From: Spongilla lacustris
Lineage: Eukaryota; Porifera; Demospongiae; Spongillida; Spongillidae
Direction of reading: 5' to 3'
Length of the DNA: 64,000 nt
Assembly: GCA_949361645.1 (NCBI GenBank)
Contig: OX442417.1
Coordinates: 17,145,427 to 17,209,426, forward strand
Shown: positions 40,185 through 52,644 of the stretch, one piece after another
Layout of the letters: each line of letters starts with the position of its first letter
Numbering within the stretch: position 1 is the stretch's first letter
Position numbers and translations under genes: made by a program
Notes under the pieces: model-generated
Databases searched by the model: none
Told to the model about the DNA's origin: nothing
Seen by the model: the letters and a program-made list of their open reading frames with translations, nothing else

Positions 40185-40990
40185 CACGGGATATGTACGG
40201 CCTTGATTACCACAATTAAAACACTCCACGTGGAGTAAAGATGGGGTAAGGACCCCTAGTCCCCAGTCCTGAAAACACCGATGGAAAGTATGACTGTGCA
40301 CAGTAGGCTTAACCCCTCCATAGCTGGGGGACCAAGATGGCTGGCCTTCAAGCCGCAGATGACCCAGATGGTGGGAGGGGCTGCCCATCTCCAGCTACTA
40401 AGCTCTCCCCAGAGCTGTCCCCACACCTCCAGTGGTTGGGGGGAGGAGGGGGGGCCCTAAGGTCTCTGTAGGTCTAGACAGCTGGAGATTCCCCCAATAA
40501 CCTGTGTGTTTATTGGGAGATTGCTATCACCTCTGCTCTGGTGTACAGCTAGAAGTTAACTATTCTAGTTATTCAACTTCAATTCTGACATCCATGATGA
40601 GTTTAGTTTTGTTGGTGGTGTGCTCCAAGTACACATAGTCCACTGCCTTCAGTCCAGTGACCTCTGCTAGCCACCTTGGATAACACTGATTGCTGGGGTG
40701 TCCTTTTCCTCCAGCTATGTGGCAAATGACCTCCTTAGCTGGACATCTGGCTATTGGGGGATTGCCTCTTCCCCATCCCATACAGTGCCTTCCTCATGAC
40801 CTCAGATTTCCTTCCTACTTTTGAGGTGAGGTCTTTCCATCCAGCCTGATGAGGATTGATTTCTTCTATGCTGACAGTGTCTACTTCTTTCAGCAACTGT
40901 TCTAGCTCCATGACAGCTGGTGCCATGTACTGGGTGATATGGTGCAGGGGGAGGGGGTGGAGAGTTGTGGGGGATGGGAGGGAGGGGGAG
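40185..40990 (-). pseudogene. Retroelement gag-like debris, copy 2
   Basis: Homologous to 18715-19525. Degenerate knuckles at about 40205 and 40700; here it continues on the minus strand into an RT fragment. Confidence 0.5.
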
Positions 40991-41241
40991 GGGCAGTGTT
41001 GGGATGATCGGAACATCAGCAGTGGGACATTTAGTAGTGGTAAGAAATTGGCAATTTTTGGCCTGGGGTAGTGAAAACTCACTGATAAGAGACAAGATTA
41101 TACACCAGTTATGTCAACACACCTCTTCAATCATTTATTTATTTGGGCACAACAGTCCTCATGTGCTAACATTCAGATGAAGGGGATATCCATATATGGT
41201 CAAGGTCAACAGGCACACTCCAGCCATGAATAATGGAGGCA

Positions 41242-41245
<4 letters not shown>

Positions 41246-41317
<72 letters not shown>
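41246..41317. repeat. (CA)n microsatellite
   Basis: Pure CA for about 70 bp; unit-2 homologue of 12827 and 19797. Confidence 0.95.
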
Positions 41318-41318
<1 letters not shown>

Positions 41319-41466
41319 CACAAAGGCTGCACAGGTACAAATGCACACAAATCCATCCTCCCTCCACTAGGGTGTAAGAGGTCACTTGCACACACACCTA
41401 CAAAGGATACCTTAGGATCCCCTAGGGCACCATGCCCTAACATGTGGTGGTGATGCTGTATCCAGG

Positions 41467-41925
41467 CACCACAAGCTCAGGGATGTAGTGCTTCAAACCT
41501 GCCATCATGCCTGCATCAGTGCCAAGGCAGAAGCTGGCAGTGGACTTGGACGTGAGCTCCAGCACACACCTCCTGCTGACATCATAGCTTCTAACTGGCT
41601 CTGTGGCAAGCCTGCTGCCTTTGACCTTACAGTGACATCTCCACTTAACCCCTCCCTTCCCTCTGAAGTGGGTGTCAGCAGCAGGGGCAGCAGCAGTGGC
41701 CACTGTGCTAAGGAAGCACTCTGCCAACCATGTGAAGTGTTCTGAGCTGGGGTGGACATGCATTCCACTTGTGGTGGAGTCATATGGAGCTTGGGGCAAA
41801 GAAGCTGTTGAAGCCTTTTCATGGCTTGCACCACACCTTGCCACAGGGACCAACACCCCCAAGTCCAAGGTGGTCTTCAGCCTGTATGGCCACCTCAATA
41901 TGACTCTTGTGCCAGCCCAGTGCCC
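41467..41925 (+). pseudogene. LINE-type ORF2 C-terminal fragment, other part
   Basis: A plus-strand frame HHKLRDVVLQTCHHAC, AEAGSGLG, PADIIASNW...GKPAAFDLTVTSPLNP. After a shift near 41665 it continues as HSANHVKCSELGWTCIPLVV, ESYGAWGKEA and KSKVVFSLYGHLNMTLV. This is the region I recall near the end of RT-like proteins of cnidarian and sponge LINEs. Orientation is opposite to the piece at 16632-17093. Confidence 0.75.
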
Positions 41926-42411
41926 AGACCCTCCTCCTACGTTTTGGCTGCTCACTCCAGGAGGGGATAGCTCCTCCTCCCCATGCCCTTTGGAACTTTG
42001 GAACTTTGGAACTTTGTAGCTGATGTGTTTTGTATATGACTTCATTAATGCACATTTTGGTATACCTCTTTGGGTACCAGATGTTATCAAAAATGTGCAT
42101 ATGACCAGGGGGATGCATTGGTAACAGTTCATGTGGCCTTACAGGGATTTGAATAGTTGTACTCCATGTGCCTATCAACATTATCAGTTTATGTAGCTCA
42201 TGCCTCCCCCTACTGAAATAGCCTACACAACAAAATGGAGTCATCATTGGGCACCAATTTATGTGCTAACGTGGACATGGGAACCTTTAGCTTTGAGTCA
42301 AAATAACATGTCCAGAACGTGATTTAAGTCTAAGGCCTCCATATAGCAGTGCTCATTAAATAGAAGTACATGGTGGACCAAGCCACCTCCTTCACCCCCC
42401 TCCCCTCTGGC

Positions 42412-43697
42412 AGATGGCAGCCAACGGTGTGGACAATGGTGCCCTGTGGTTGGATCACGTGCGGGTGCCCAGGGAGGCCCTCCTGGACCAGGTGTCCCAG
42501 GTGGGCGAGGACGGCACCTTCACCAGCATGGTCTCCAAGCGTAGGGAGTGCTTCCTGGTCCTGGCCGACCAGCTCCTGAGCGGCAGGCTGTGCATGGCCT
42601 CCATGTGCATGGGCTCCCAGAAGGTAGCCATGACCAACGCCATAAGGTACTCCAGCACCAGGCTGTGCGTGGGCAAGACGGGCAAGTAGGACACCCCCAT
42701 ACTGCGGTACCAGCTCCAGCAGAGGGCCCTGGTCCCCCTCCTGGCCAACATCTATGCCCTCAACATGGGCCTGAACCACGCCAAGGACAGGTATGCAGCC
42801 CAGCACCCCAACATGTCTGCTGAGGAGAACCTGGAGGTGTTGCTTCTCTGCTGCATCTTCAAGACCATGGTCACCTGGAACAACGAGCAGGTGGCCACCG
42901 TCGGGAGGGAGAGGTGTGGGGGGGGGGGGGGCAGGGCTACCTGTCCGCTAACCGCCTAGGGGAGTGCATCACCTGGTCCCACGCGGGGCTCACGGCCGAG
43001 GGGGACAACCGCGTCCTCATGCAGAAGGTGAGCAAGGAACTTATGACCACGGTCAAGCCCGCGGAGGTGAAGAGGTTTGCGGCCTTGTCCAAGCTCCCCC
43101 TAGCCCTGCACTCCCCTGGCGTTGGGGACCACCGGGGACCCCACCTCCCAGGCCGTGCAGACTGTCCTACTGCAGGGGAGGGAGAAGTACCTCCTGCACT
43201 CCTTGTTCTTAAAGATGGGTCTGGGGCTGAGGAACGTGCCCAAGGAGCAGAAGGGGGAGGAGGTGTTCCAGGTTAGGATGATGGAGGAGAGCGACCATGT
43301 TCAGCACACAGCACATGCCTATGGAGAGGGTGTGGTCAATGACGCCATGCTACGGGCCATCAAGGACGCAGACCCTGACATCCAGGGGGTGCTGGAGTCA
43401 CTTCGGTCCCTGTACTGCTTGTCCAGATTTGAGACCTGGATGGGGTGGTACCTCTCGGAGGGACAGCTGAGCCCCTCTCAGGCCCAGGCCATCACCCGAC
43501 GCTCCAGGGAGCTGTGTGCTGAACTGGCCAGTCAAGCTATAGAGCTGGTGAATGGGTTTGGTGTCCCAGAGCACATGCTGAGGTCCTCTATTGCCCACGA
43601 TTGGGTGGCCTTCAACGAGAGGGACACTCAGGGTGAGATTCTGAATGATGAAGAACGACGGCAGTATCCAGAGTTTGTGCCCCTCTCACCTCAGTAG
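42412..43697 (+). pseudogene. Acyl-CoA oxidase-like, copy 3
   Basis: Begins abruptly at ATGGCAGCCAACGG after a stub of the 52-bp repeat, so the extreme 5' part seen in copies 1 and 2 is replaced. Lesions: TAG at 42687 (TGG in the others), a run of 14 G at 42918-42931 in the Cys-Gly-Gly-Gln-Gly-Tyr motif, and the same C-run shift near 43112 as copy 2. The downstream TGG that is TGA in copy 2 is intact here, so the last ~190 codons are open to FVPLSPQ and a stop. No copy in the window is complete. Confidence 0.85.
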
Positions 43698-43947
43698 TGG
43701 GGGGTGGGGTTAATTGCTAAGGGGGAGGGGAGGGGCTTGTGATGTGTAATTTCTATGTCATGTAGCATGTTATGTCAGAGGCTGTCTTGCAACAATATCT
43801 GACCAATCAGGATGCATTGTGAAGTCCACCTGTCAGCAGGGCTGCAGTTTGTTTGACTCCTGGAGAATTGTAGAACCTAGTGCTATGGTTTGGTAAGATT
43901 AAAGTTTGTACCAAATTTCCCAGAAAGCCACAAAAGCGTTAGTCTAG

Positions 43948-44270
43948 AGGTATTGCATGTGGGGGAGGGGCTGAGAGGTATTGCATGTGGGGAGGGGCTG
44001 AGAGGTATTGCATGTGGGGGAGGGGCTGAGAGGTATTGCATGTGGGGGAGGGGCTGAGAGGTATTGCATGTGGGGGAGGGGCTGAGAGGTATTGTATGTG
44101 GGGGCGGGGCTGAGAGGTATTGTATGTGGGGGAGGGGCTAAGAGGTATTGTATGTGGGGGCGGAGCTGATCGGTACACTATGTAGGGGCGAAGCTGAGGG
44201 TACATCATGTGGGGGCGTGGCTGAGGGTACGTCATGTGGGGCGTGGCTGAGGATGCATCATGTGGCACAA
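43948..44270. repeat. 28-bp G-rich minisatellite (unit 2)
   Basis: About 11 units of the TGTGGGGGAGGGG satellite, decaying to the right. Confidence 0.95.
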
Positions 44271-45090
44271 CCACCCCACTAGTTGGTTACATGCAAATGA
44301 TTTTTCAGAAAACGTTGACAATAAATTAATACCAACAGAATAATTATGTATACATTATCCCAAGTCACCAGGATGAATATGTGAAGCTTAACTGTTTGCA
44401 GTTTTGCAAGAATGGAACCTTTCAGCATAGAACTGTGGAGTGCACATGTAATGGTTCAATTTCATCATACCTCCAGTCTGCTGTTGAAGCTTGTCATAAG
44501 GTCTACCAGTGCACACAATGGTTGGGACATCTGGACCTGTGTGGGGGACTGAGTACACTATCCCATGCACTGGCCACTAATACCAGGTAATCCTATTGTA
44601 GTGGCCATCCCTCTGGCTGCCTTGGTATTCTTGGATACTGTCTGCTTCTCTGAAGGAGTAAGGATGTTTTCTACTGGAGGCTCACATGCATCACTTCACT
44701 GCATTGGAGCTGGCTTCTGTGGTAGTTTACGTGGACTGTTATAGTTATTGTTCCATCTGTGATTTGGTTCATTAATAATCCACTTACCTTCCCATCTGTT
44801 AGCATCCTTGATGAAGGAGTAGACAGTTGGACATGGCACCACCTTAAATGAACCTTATAGCTTAACCCCCCCACCCTGAGAGGGGTCCATGGCATGTGCA
44901 AGTGAAGGTGGAAGAACATCCTTTTGGGCCAAAGCTACATTTGAATGTTGTTCTTGTTTGGATTTGTGGACTTTGGCTTTGGCAGAATGTTGGTCTTGAA
45001 GGATATCATATCCATATTTATCATCCTGCTTTATGATAAGGTGCACAGATTGTATTTCCAACTTTGTATTTAAATACATCTCACTCCCTT
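44271..45090. other. Duplicated spacer, copy of 23351-24225
   Basis: No recognised gene. A minus-strand frame (44860-45090, LEIQSVHLIIKQDDKYGYDI) is open here but interrupted in unit 1. Confidence 0.45.
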
Positions 45091-45178
45091 TCAATCACAC
45101 ACACATACATACACACACTCAACACACACTTACACACACACACACACACCACACTCACACACACACACACACTCACAC

Positions 45179-45209
<31 letters not shown>

Positions 45210-45234
45210 ATGACCACACTATTATCACGAAGAC

Positions 45235-45402
45235 TTTTCTAACAGCTGGACAAAGTTTGCAGGCACGATACCAGTCTGGTCTCCTTTCGTACAGATGTAC
45301 CACTCGTGATTGATCTGCTCCTTCAATATCAAGATGTCTCACTTCTGGAAGGGCAACTCATCGGCTTCTTCTGCAACATGGTTGAACATGGCTTCCACCA
45401 TC
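45235..45402 (-). pseudogene. SH3-domain terminal exon, copy 2 (in-frame stop)
   Basis: A full-length SH3 C-terminal frame: AMFNHVAEEADELPFQK, then TGA where Gly of the conserved KGD is expected (GGA in copy 1), then DILILKEQINHEWYICTKGD and TGIVPANFVQLLEKSS stop. Copy 1 keeps the Gly but has a frame-breaking deletion, so the two copies are disrupted at different points. Confidence 0.75.
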
Positions 45403-45685
45403 CTGATAGGGGGAGGGGCTAGATAAGGTCAAAGGTGACAGTGGGCGGGGCTCACCTCAGTGGTGGTACCTCAACAGGAGGGGGAGGGGCTGGTGATTTT
45501 GATGATGTCACTGGCTTGGGACCACACCCCCTGCATAAAGATGATAAAGGATTGTTAGGGTTAGCTCAACAGAGGATATACTCACTTCCCCCCCCCCCCC
45601 CCCCCCCCAATCAGATATCCCCTGCTAGGCCGGCCCAAGGGGTTGACCGTTGGGTCATCTCCCTTCTGCAACCAATTGTCTGACA

Positions 45686-46022
45686 GCATCTCCCCCATGT
45701 CCACAGCATCTTCCCCATGTCCACAGCATCTCCCCCATGTCCACAGCATCTCCCCCATGTCCACATCTCCCCCATGTCCAAAGCATCTCCCCCATGTCCA
45801 CAGCATCTCCCCCATGTCCACAGCATCTCCCCCATGTCCACAGCATCTCCCCCATGTCCACAGCATCTCCCCCATGTCCACAGCATCTCCCCCATGTCCA
45901 CAGCATCTCCCCCATGTCCACAGCATCTCCCCCATATCCACAGCATCTCCCCCATGTCCACAGCATCTCCCCCATGTCCACAGCATCTCCCCCATGTCCA
46001 CAGCATCTCCCCCATGTCCACA
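45686..46022. repeat. 20-bp satellite, about 17 copies
   Basis: Same unit and flanks as 24899-26771. Confidence 0.97.
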
Positions 46023-46483
46023 AACTCCCACCATCATATCCTCTCTGGCAGCTTCTTAGGGACTGGGGCCATCCCTTGCCCTACATAGATGCCTTGCTCA
46101 GCTGTGTGCGTTAGTGCATCTGGGGGGTTCCCCTGTCCCACAGGTGGTAAGCCATCTATCAAAATAGCCTCATCTCGTGAGTGGGCACCTCAGCTGGCTG
46201 GGTTGTCGGGACCTCTACATCCACCAGTGCTGAGGTTGATGGCATGTCCCCAAATCCTATGATGACAAAAGATCCAAACTGAATCACCAACCAAATGTGT
46301 CCTCACACACCACGAGGTATTTCTTCTGACTGCACATGTGTTAGGTACCTCCCACATTAACCTAGGTTAACTCGCTTACCTTCATGTAAAAGATTGTATG
46401 GCACCTGCCCCATTATTAAGACTAAGACCACACCCCTCCATCTTAAGACCACACCCTCTATCACTATGACCACACCTCCATAC

Positions 46484-46635
46484 CTGGTAGACATTTTTTT
46501 GAGCCAACTAGATGTGCTCAGAGACAGAGATCCCAAGAGTTTACTAACACTTGCTTGTTTCCCATAGCGACCTTTAGCACCAGCTGAGGCAGTATCACAT
46601 GGTATTGTGGTACCTGAAGAATCCACATCTTTTTT
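46484..46635 (-). CDS. Candidate upstream exon of the SH3-containing gene, copy 2
   Basis: Minus-strand frame SSGTTIPCDTASAGAKGRYG...LSTSSWLKKMSTR to an AG/GTATGG donor. It keeps the base missing from copy 1. Family unknown. Confidence 0.35.
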
Positions 46636-46879
46636 AGGGGGAGGGGCACCGAATGCGGGGGAGGGGCACCGGAGGGGTACCAGAAGTAATGGAGGGGCAC
46701 TAGATGTGGGGGAGGGGCACCGGATGGGCAGTATTCCAAGGTTGCCCTTCCTTCTTCGTTTATTACATACCTACTAACGTAGGTCTGTAATAATGAATGC
46801 ATAATTTCCATAGTTTTCTTGCTATTTACTAAATTGCTGTCTACAAATCCTACATCACCAATATATCTTGTATAATCCT

Positions 46880-46975
46880 TTAAAAAGAGGCTGGGCCCTG
46901 GGGCGTCCCTCGTGATATAATGTGAGAGGCGCGTCCCCTTCCGTACATACGTACCTCCCGCAGCAAGCAAATCCA
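46880..46975 (-). repeat. ~200-bp dispersed repeat, copy 4 (partial)
   Basis: Near-identical to 27780-27880. Confidence 0.7.
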
Positions 46976-48004
46976 CAAGATGAACCGCCCCTAGCTCAAA
47001 TACAAAGGATTACGCAATACTGCCAATAGGATCGCCCTGTGTGGTGCCTTCCAAGCTTAATAAATATAATTACTAAGGGAGATTTTACGTTTCTAGAATT
47101 TGGCAAGAAACGAATATGATCACTAAAATATACCTTTAAAAAAAACACCTTTTAACCTTAACTTCCCAGGTCCAGACCAATATTTGAAAATTCATAATAA
47201 ATAGAAACGCAGTTTTTTGGCATCCATTTCTCTACTGTTGCTTGATGTGTCTATCGTGCTAAATTTACCAATTGTCAGTCTATTTTTAAATCACACCCTT
47301 GGTTACACGATGCAAATAAACAGATACGGTTTTAAAAATGCATTATATTTAATTGTCACAGAAAAAAGTACGACAGGTATAACTTTTTTTTTGAATGTTT
47401 TTTTTTGCATGCGCTACTTCATACATTCTATCGCAGTGTTTTTACTCTAATTGGTTTTGCCATTTTTACCGAAAACGCACTATACGTATTCAAGATTTTG
47501 TCCATTCACTTGGCTATTCCCGCAACATGCATATGCGTCTGACAAATACCTATCGTTCAAAGCTTGTGGAGCTAGCTAGCAATTTCCAAATCTATAATGT
47601 ACCTTTTAATATGCTTAGTGCAAAAGACCTGTCTTACTGCCCCCTTCTTTTAGCATGTTGCTCTGATCTTCCCAACATTACTTGTTGGTACTTTAAGTGG
47701 CTTTACGCAAATACATATCTTTTAGCAATGCAGCACTGATTGTATTTGACAATCTTTAAAGATCTGCAAGAAAGTAAAAATACTTTCTGAATTAATACTG
47801 AACCACTTCTACAGTTCAATTAGATTTTTGTTTGTTCTTTGATCATATGAATTTGCTAAAAATTAATTTTTACTTGCGTAGGACGATAATCCCAGGAGTA
47901 TGACGATGGGCCGGGATTAAAGGTTAAAAAATACAATTTAGTAAAACTGTACCGACCACATCTTTAACGTTTAATCTCCAGGAAGAAATCACTATTTAAA
48001 TCAA
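46976..48004. other. Duplicated AT-rich sequence with empty Ginger site
   Basis: Matches 27881-28212 joined directly to 29865-30540. The junction ACAGATACGG/TTTTAAAAATG near 47331 is the pre-insertion site. Confidence 0.8.
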
Positions 48005-48074
48005 GACCATCTGATCATGTGACTTGGAGGTCATAGCCCCTCCCTCTTAACTGACCATCTGATCAAGTATAAAA

Positions 48075-51000
48075 TCTCACTTATTGCGAAGTACATTGCA
48101 AAAATTAAAACTGAATTAGGATTTGAATATTTCCTATTGGAAGTTGAGACAGTTTACCTACATTTATTGGCACGTATGTACTCAGTACCGTTTTCGATGA
48201 TGACTTTTAAGGTGTTTTTGAAAATGTTATACTTCCGCGACCACATATTCGTTTCTTTCCAAATTCGACAAACATATTGCCCCATCCCTTGCATAGTACG
48301 ATTTTGATGTCACTGGACCGCTGGCTGTATCCGGCAAATCTTAATCACTAGTAGGAAAATGTTGTCCAAATAAACGTTGAGTTTTCGCATTACCTTTACA
48401 GCGCGTCAAACTTAATGCAGCGGTGAACCATTTTATAAATTTACATACGTGCCACACCTCCATTTCTACGTGGCGGCCACGTGGAATATACTTTAACAGA
48501 CAGTTCAGAAAGGCTCGACAAGCGAATCAGAAGATAACTCTGATGAGGGATCTGAGCACCGAATTAGACGAGGATGGAGAGGAAATATAAATCGTGATTT
48601 TATTACAGGTCTGTACTATCTCTATATATATCTATTTATTCAGTAAAACGGTACCGACCACATCTTTAAGGTTTAACATATCTCCAGGAAGAAATCCTTA
48701 TTTAAATCAAGACTACGAAATGAGTGGCCATTGCATTGCTTGATTTAGTGGTTTGAATAACGCCCCTGGTCTTGTATGAAATGTAGACGTTGGTGCATAC
48801 CCTTTACCCCTCTCAAATATAATATTAACTATCAGAACTACGCATACATGCAACAATGACACTATATCACACTATATCCATTCCCCTCACGGCAATTGAA
48901 TTTGGTGCTTAATTTGTGAGATTGCATCTCGTTAGTATCCAACTGATATCCGAATGGAGTTGGCTGCGTATAACGTTGTCTTTTGTCGTATTCTTTCTTT
49001 CCATACGTTGTGCCTTGATGTACATTGTAGCCCCTCCCTCTTAACCATCTGATCATGTGACCTGGTGGAGGTCATAGCCCCTCCCTCTTAACCATCTGAT
49101 CATGTAACCTGGAGGTCATAGCCCCTCCCTTTTAAACCACCTGATCATGTATAAAATCTCACTTATTGCGAAGTACATCGCAAAAATTAAAAATTAAATT
49201 AGGATTTGAATATTTCCTATTGGAAGTTGAGACAGTTTACCTACATTTATTGGCACATATGAACTCGGTACCGTTTTCGATGATGACTTTTAAGGTGTTT
49301 TTGAAAATGTTATACTTCCGCGACCATACATTCGTTTCTTTCCAAATTCGGCAAACATATTGCCCCATCCCTTGCATAGTACGATTTTGATGTCACTGGA
49401 CCGCTGGCTGTATCCGGCAAATCTTAATCACTAGTAGGAAAATGTTGTCCAAATAAACGTTGAGTTTTCGCATTATCAAACTTAATGCAGCGGTGAACCA
49501 TTTTATAAATTTACATACGTGCCACACCTCCATTTCTACGTGGCGGCCACGTGGAATATACTTTAACAGACAGTTCAGAAAGGCTCGACAAGCGAATCAG
49601 AAGATAACTCTGATGAGGGATCTGAGCACCGAATCAGACGACGATGGAGAGGAAATATAAATCGTGATTTTATTACAGGTCTGTATTATCTCTGCTTGGG
49701 GATGTTAGCGTGTGCTTTATGAAGTGTTTTTTTTATACCTAAATATTGACAATTACACATTTCTTTTACATGGAATCGTACCTTAGCCGTCCGTTTAATT
49801 ATTAAACACTAAACATTTTTAGAAATGGAGATGTGGCGCGTGTGTAAAAATGGTTCACCGCTGCACCATAGATTAAAGACCTTACGGAACGGGATTGGAA
49901 ACGCAATACATTGCAATGCAGTGACACTGTTCCGCGTAAATATGACGTCATACACTGTTTGTAGTGAAAGAAACCACCACACATCTGTGTAACTTCAAAA
50001 TCCCATCGGGTCCTTTTCCCGGAAACCTGCATGTCCAAAAGCCAATGCATAACATATTAAACGTACAGCCTCTGTTAGGAGATTCTCCTAACAGAGGCTG
50101 TACGTCTCAGATCAGAACATACCAGTTGGAAGAAGTGTCTCTACTAGTACTGTTAACAGACATTTAATTGGCTCAGCTGCTGCTTCAGGTTGGCCACTCT
50201 TGCCCTCACCCAGACGTCAATGCCGATGGACGCAGTCAGACTGAGCAGTGCATTTGGCATTTACGTATTGCCTGGTTCTTGATAACCGTCCTTGTCGGTG
50301 CATCCAGTATCGGCAATGCACAAGAAGAACGCGTTTATCAATTAATGTAGGCGTATACAAAACCTAGTATCTTTCGAACGAACACTAGCAAAAATTTGCA
50401 GCACGCACCACGCCACCCATCGACCTTTCTAGTTGTTGAAAAAGCTTTAGTGTTGTATCGCGAGTCTACAAGAGAACGAGAGCCAATAGAGGTCAAAAAG
50501 GCGTAAATTTGACTTTGAAGCTCTGTATCTTTATAACCATTACAGCTACACGTTTGCAACCTACCCTACGCCACACGACCGTCTCTGCCCTTGCTACACA
50601 ACTAGTTTATAACCCTTACACCTGTTCCACATTGCCACAGTAAGGCTAGAGAAAATGTCACTTCCGATTCGCAAGGCTAAATCCAAAAAAAATAAATTAA
50701 AATTAGGATTTGAATATTTCCTATTGGAAGTTGAGACAGTTTACCTACATTTATTGGCACGTATGAACTCGGTACCGTTTTCGATGATGACTTTTAAGGT
50801 GTTTTTGAAAATGTTATACTTCCGCGACCATACATTCGTTTCTTTCCAAATTCGACAAACATATTGCCCCATCCCTTGCATAGTACGATTTTGATGTCAC
50901 TGGACCGCTGGCTGTATCCGGCAAATCTTAATCACTAGTAGGAAAATGTTGTCCAAATAAACGTTGAGTTTTCGCATTACCTTTACAGCACGTCAAACTT

Positions 51001-52644
51001 AATGCAGCGGTGAACCATTTTATAAATTTACATACGTGCCACACCTCCATTTCTACGTGGCGGCCACGTGGAATATACTTTGACAGACAGTTCAGAAAGG
51101 CTCGACAAGCGAATCAGAAGATAACTCTGATGAGGGATCTGAGCACCGAATCAGACGACGATGGAGAGGAAATATAAATCGTGCATGATTTTATTACAGG
51201 TCTGTACTATCTCTGCTTGGGGATGTTAGCGTGTGCTTTATGAAGTGTTTTTTTATACCTAAAAATTGACAATTACACATTTCTTTTACATGGAATCGTA
51301 CCTTAGCCGTCCGTTTAATTATTAAACACTAAACATTTTTAGAAATGGAGATGTGGCACGTGTGTAAAAATGGTTCACCGCTGCACCATAGATTAAAGAC
51401 CTTACGGAACGGGATTGGAAACGCAATACATTGCAATGCATTGACACTGTTCCGCGTAAACATGACGTCATACACTCCCATCGGGTCCTTTTCCCGGAAA
51501 CCTGTCCAAAAGCCAAATCTCCTACTATGCATAACATATTAAACGTACAGCCTCTGTTAGGAGATCAGAACATACCAGTTGGAAGAAGTGTCTCTACTAG
51601 TACTGTTAGGCTCAGCTGCTGCTTCAGGTTGGCCACTCTTGCCCTCACCCAGACGTCAATGCCGATGGACGCAGTCAGAGCACTGCATTTGGCATTTACG
51701 CATTGCCTGGTTCTTGATAACCGTCCTTGTCGGTGCATCCAGTATCGGCAATGCACAAGAAGAACGCGTTTATCAATTAATGTAGGCGTATACAAAACCT
51801 AGTATCTTTCGAACGAACACTAGCAAAAATTTGCAGCACGCACCACGCCACCCATCGACCTTTCTAGTTGTTGAAAAAACTATTTAGAAGCTTTAGTGTT
51901 GTATCGCGAGTCTACAAGAGAACGAGAGCCGATAGAGGTTCAAAAGGCGTAAATTTGACTTTGAAGCTCTGTATCTTTATAACCATTACAGCTACACGTT
52001 TGCAACCTACCCTACGCCACACGACCGTCTCTGCCCTTGCTACACAACTAGTTTATAACCCTTACACCTGTTCCACATTGCCACAGTAAGGCTAGAGAAA
52101 ATGTCACTTCCGATTCGCAAGGCTAAATCCAAAAAAATAAATTAAATTAGGATTTGAATATCTCCTATTGGAAGTTGAGACAGTTTACCTACATTTATTG
52201 GCACATATGTACTCGGTACCGTTTTTGATGATGACTTTTAAGGTGTTTTTGAAAATGTTATACTTCCGCGACCATACATTCGTTTCTTTCCAAATTCGAG
52301 AAACATAATGCACCATCCCTTGCATAGTACGATTTTGATGTCACTGGACCGCTGGCTGTATCCGGCAAATCTTAATCACTAGTAGGAAAATGTTGTCCAA
52401 ATAAACGTTGAGTTTTCGCATTACCTTTACAGCACGTCAAACTTAATGCAGCGGTGAACCATTTTATAAATTTACATACGTGCCACACCTCCATTTCTAC
52501 GTGGTGGCCACGTGGAATATACTTTGACAGACAGTTCAGAAAGGCTCGACAAGCGAATCAGAAGACTGATAACTCTGATGAGGGATCTGAGCACCGAATC
52601 AGACGACGATGGAGAGGAAATATAAATCGTGCATGATTTTATTA
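48075..52644. repeat. Family-Z repeats, tandemly multiplied
   Basis: Forward arms start near 48115, 49198, 50700 and 52145, giving ~1.1-1.5 kb spacing. Between the last three are conserved stretches (TCTTTCGAACGAACACTAGC; TTCGGTGCATCCAGTATCGG-like) with no recognised family. Two short frames recur: FEYFLLEVETVYLHLLARMN (longest 50655-50894, with a Met start) and AAVNHFINLHTCHTSISTWR ... ESDDDGEEI stop (49460-49660). Confidence 0.75.
50061..50105. repeat. 45-bp near-perfect palindrome
   Basis: Arms 50061-50082 and 50084-50105 (22 bp each, fully complementary, 1-nt centre). The paralogous site at 51541-51566 has only the left arm. Confidence 0.9.
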
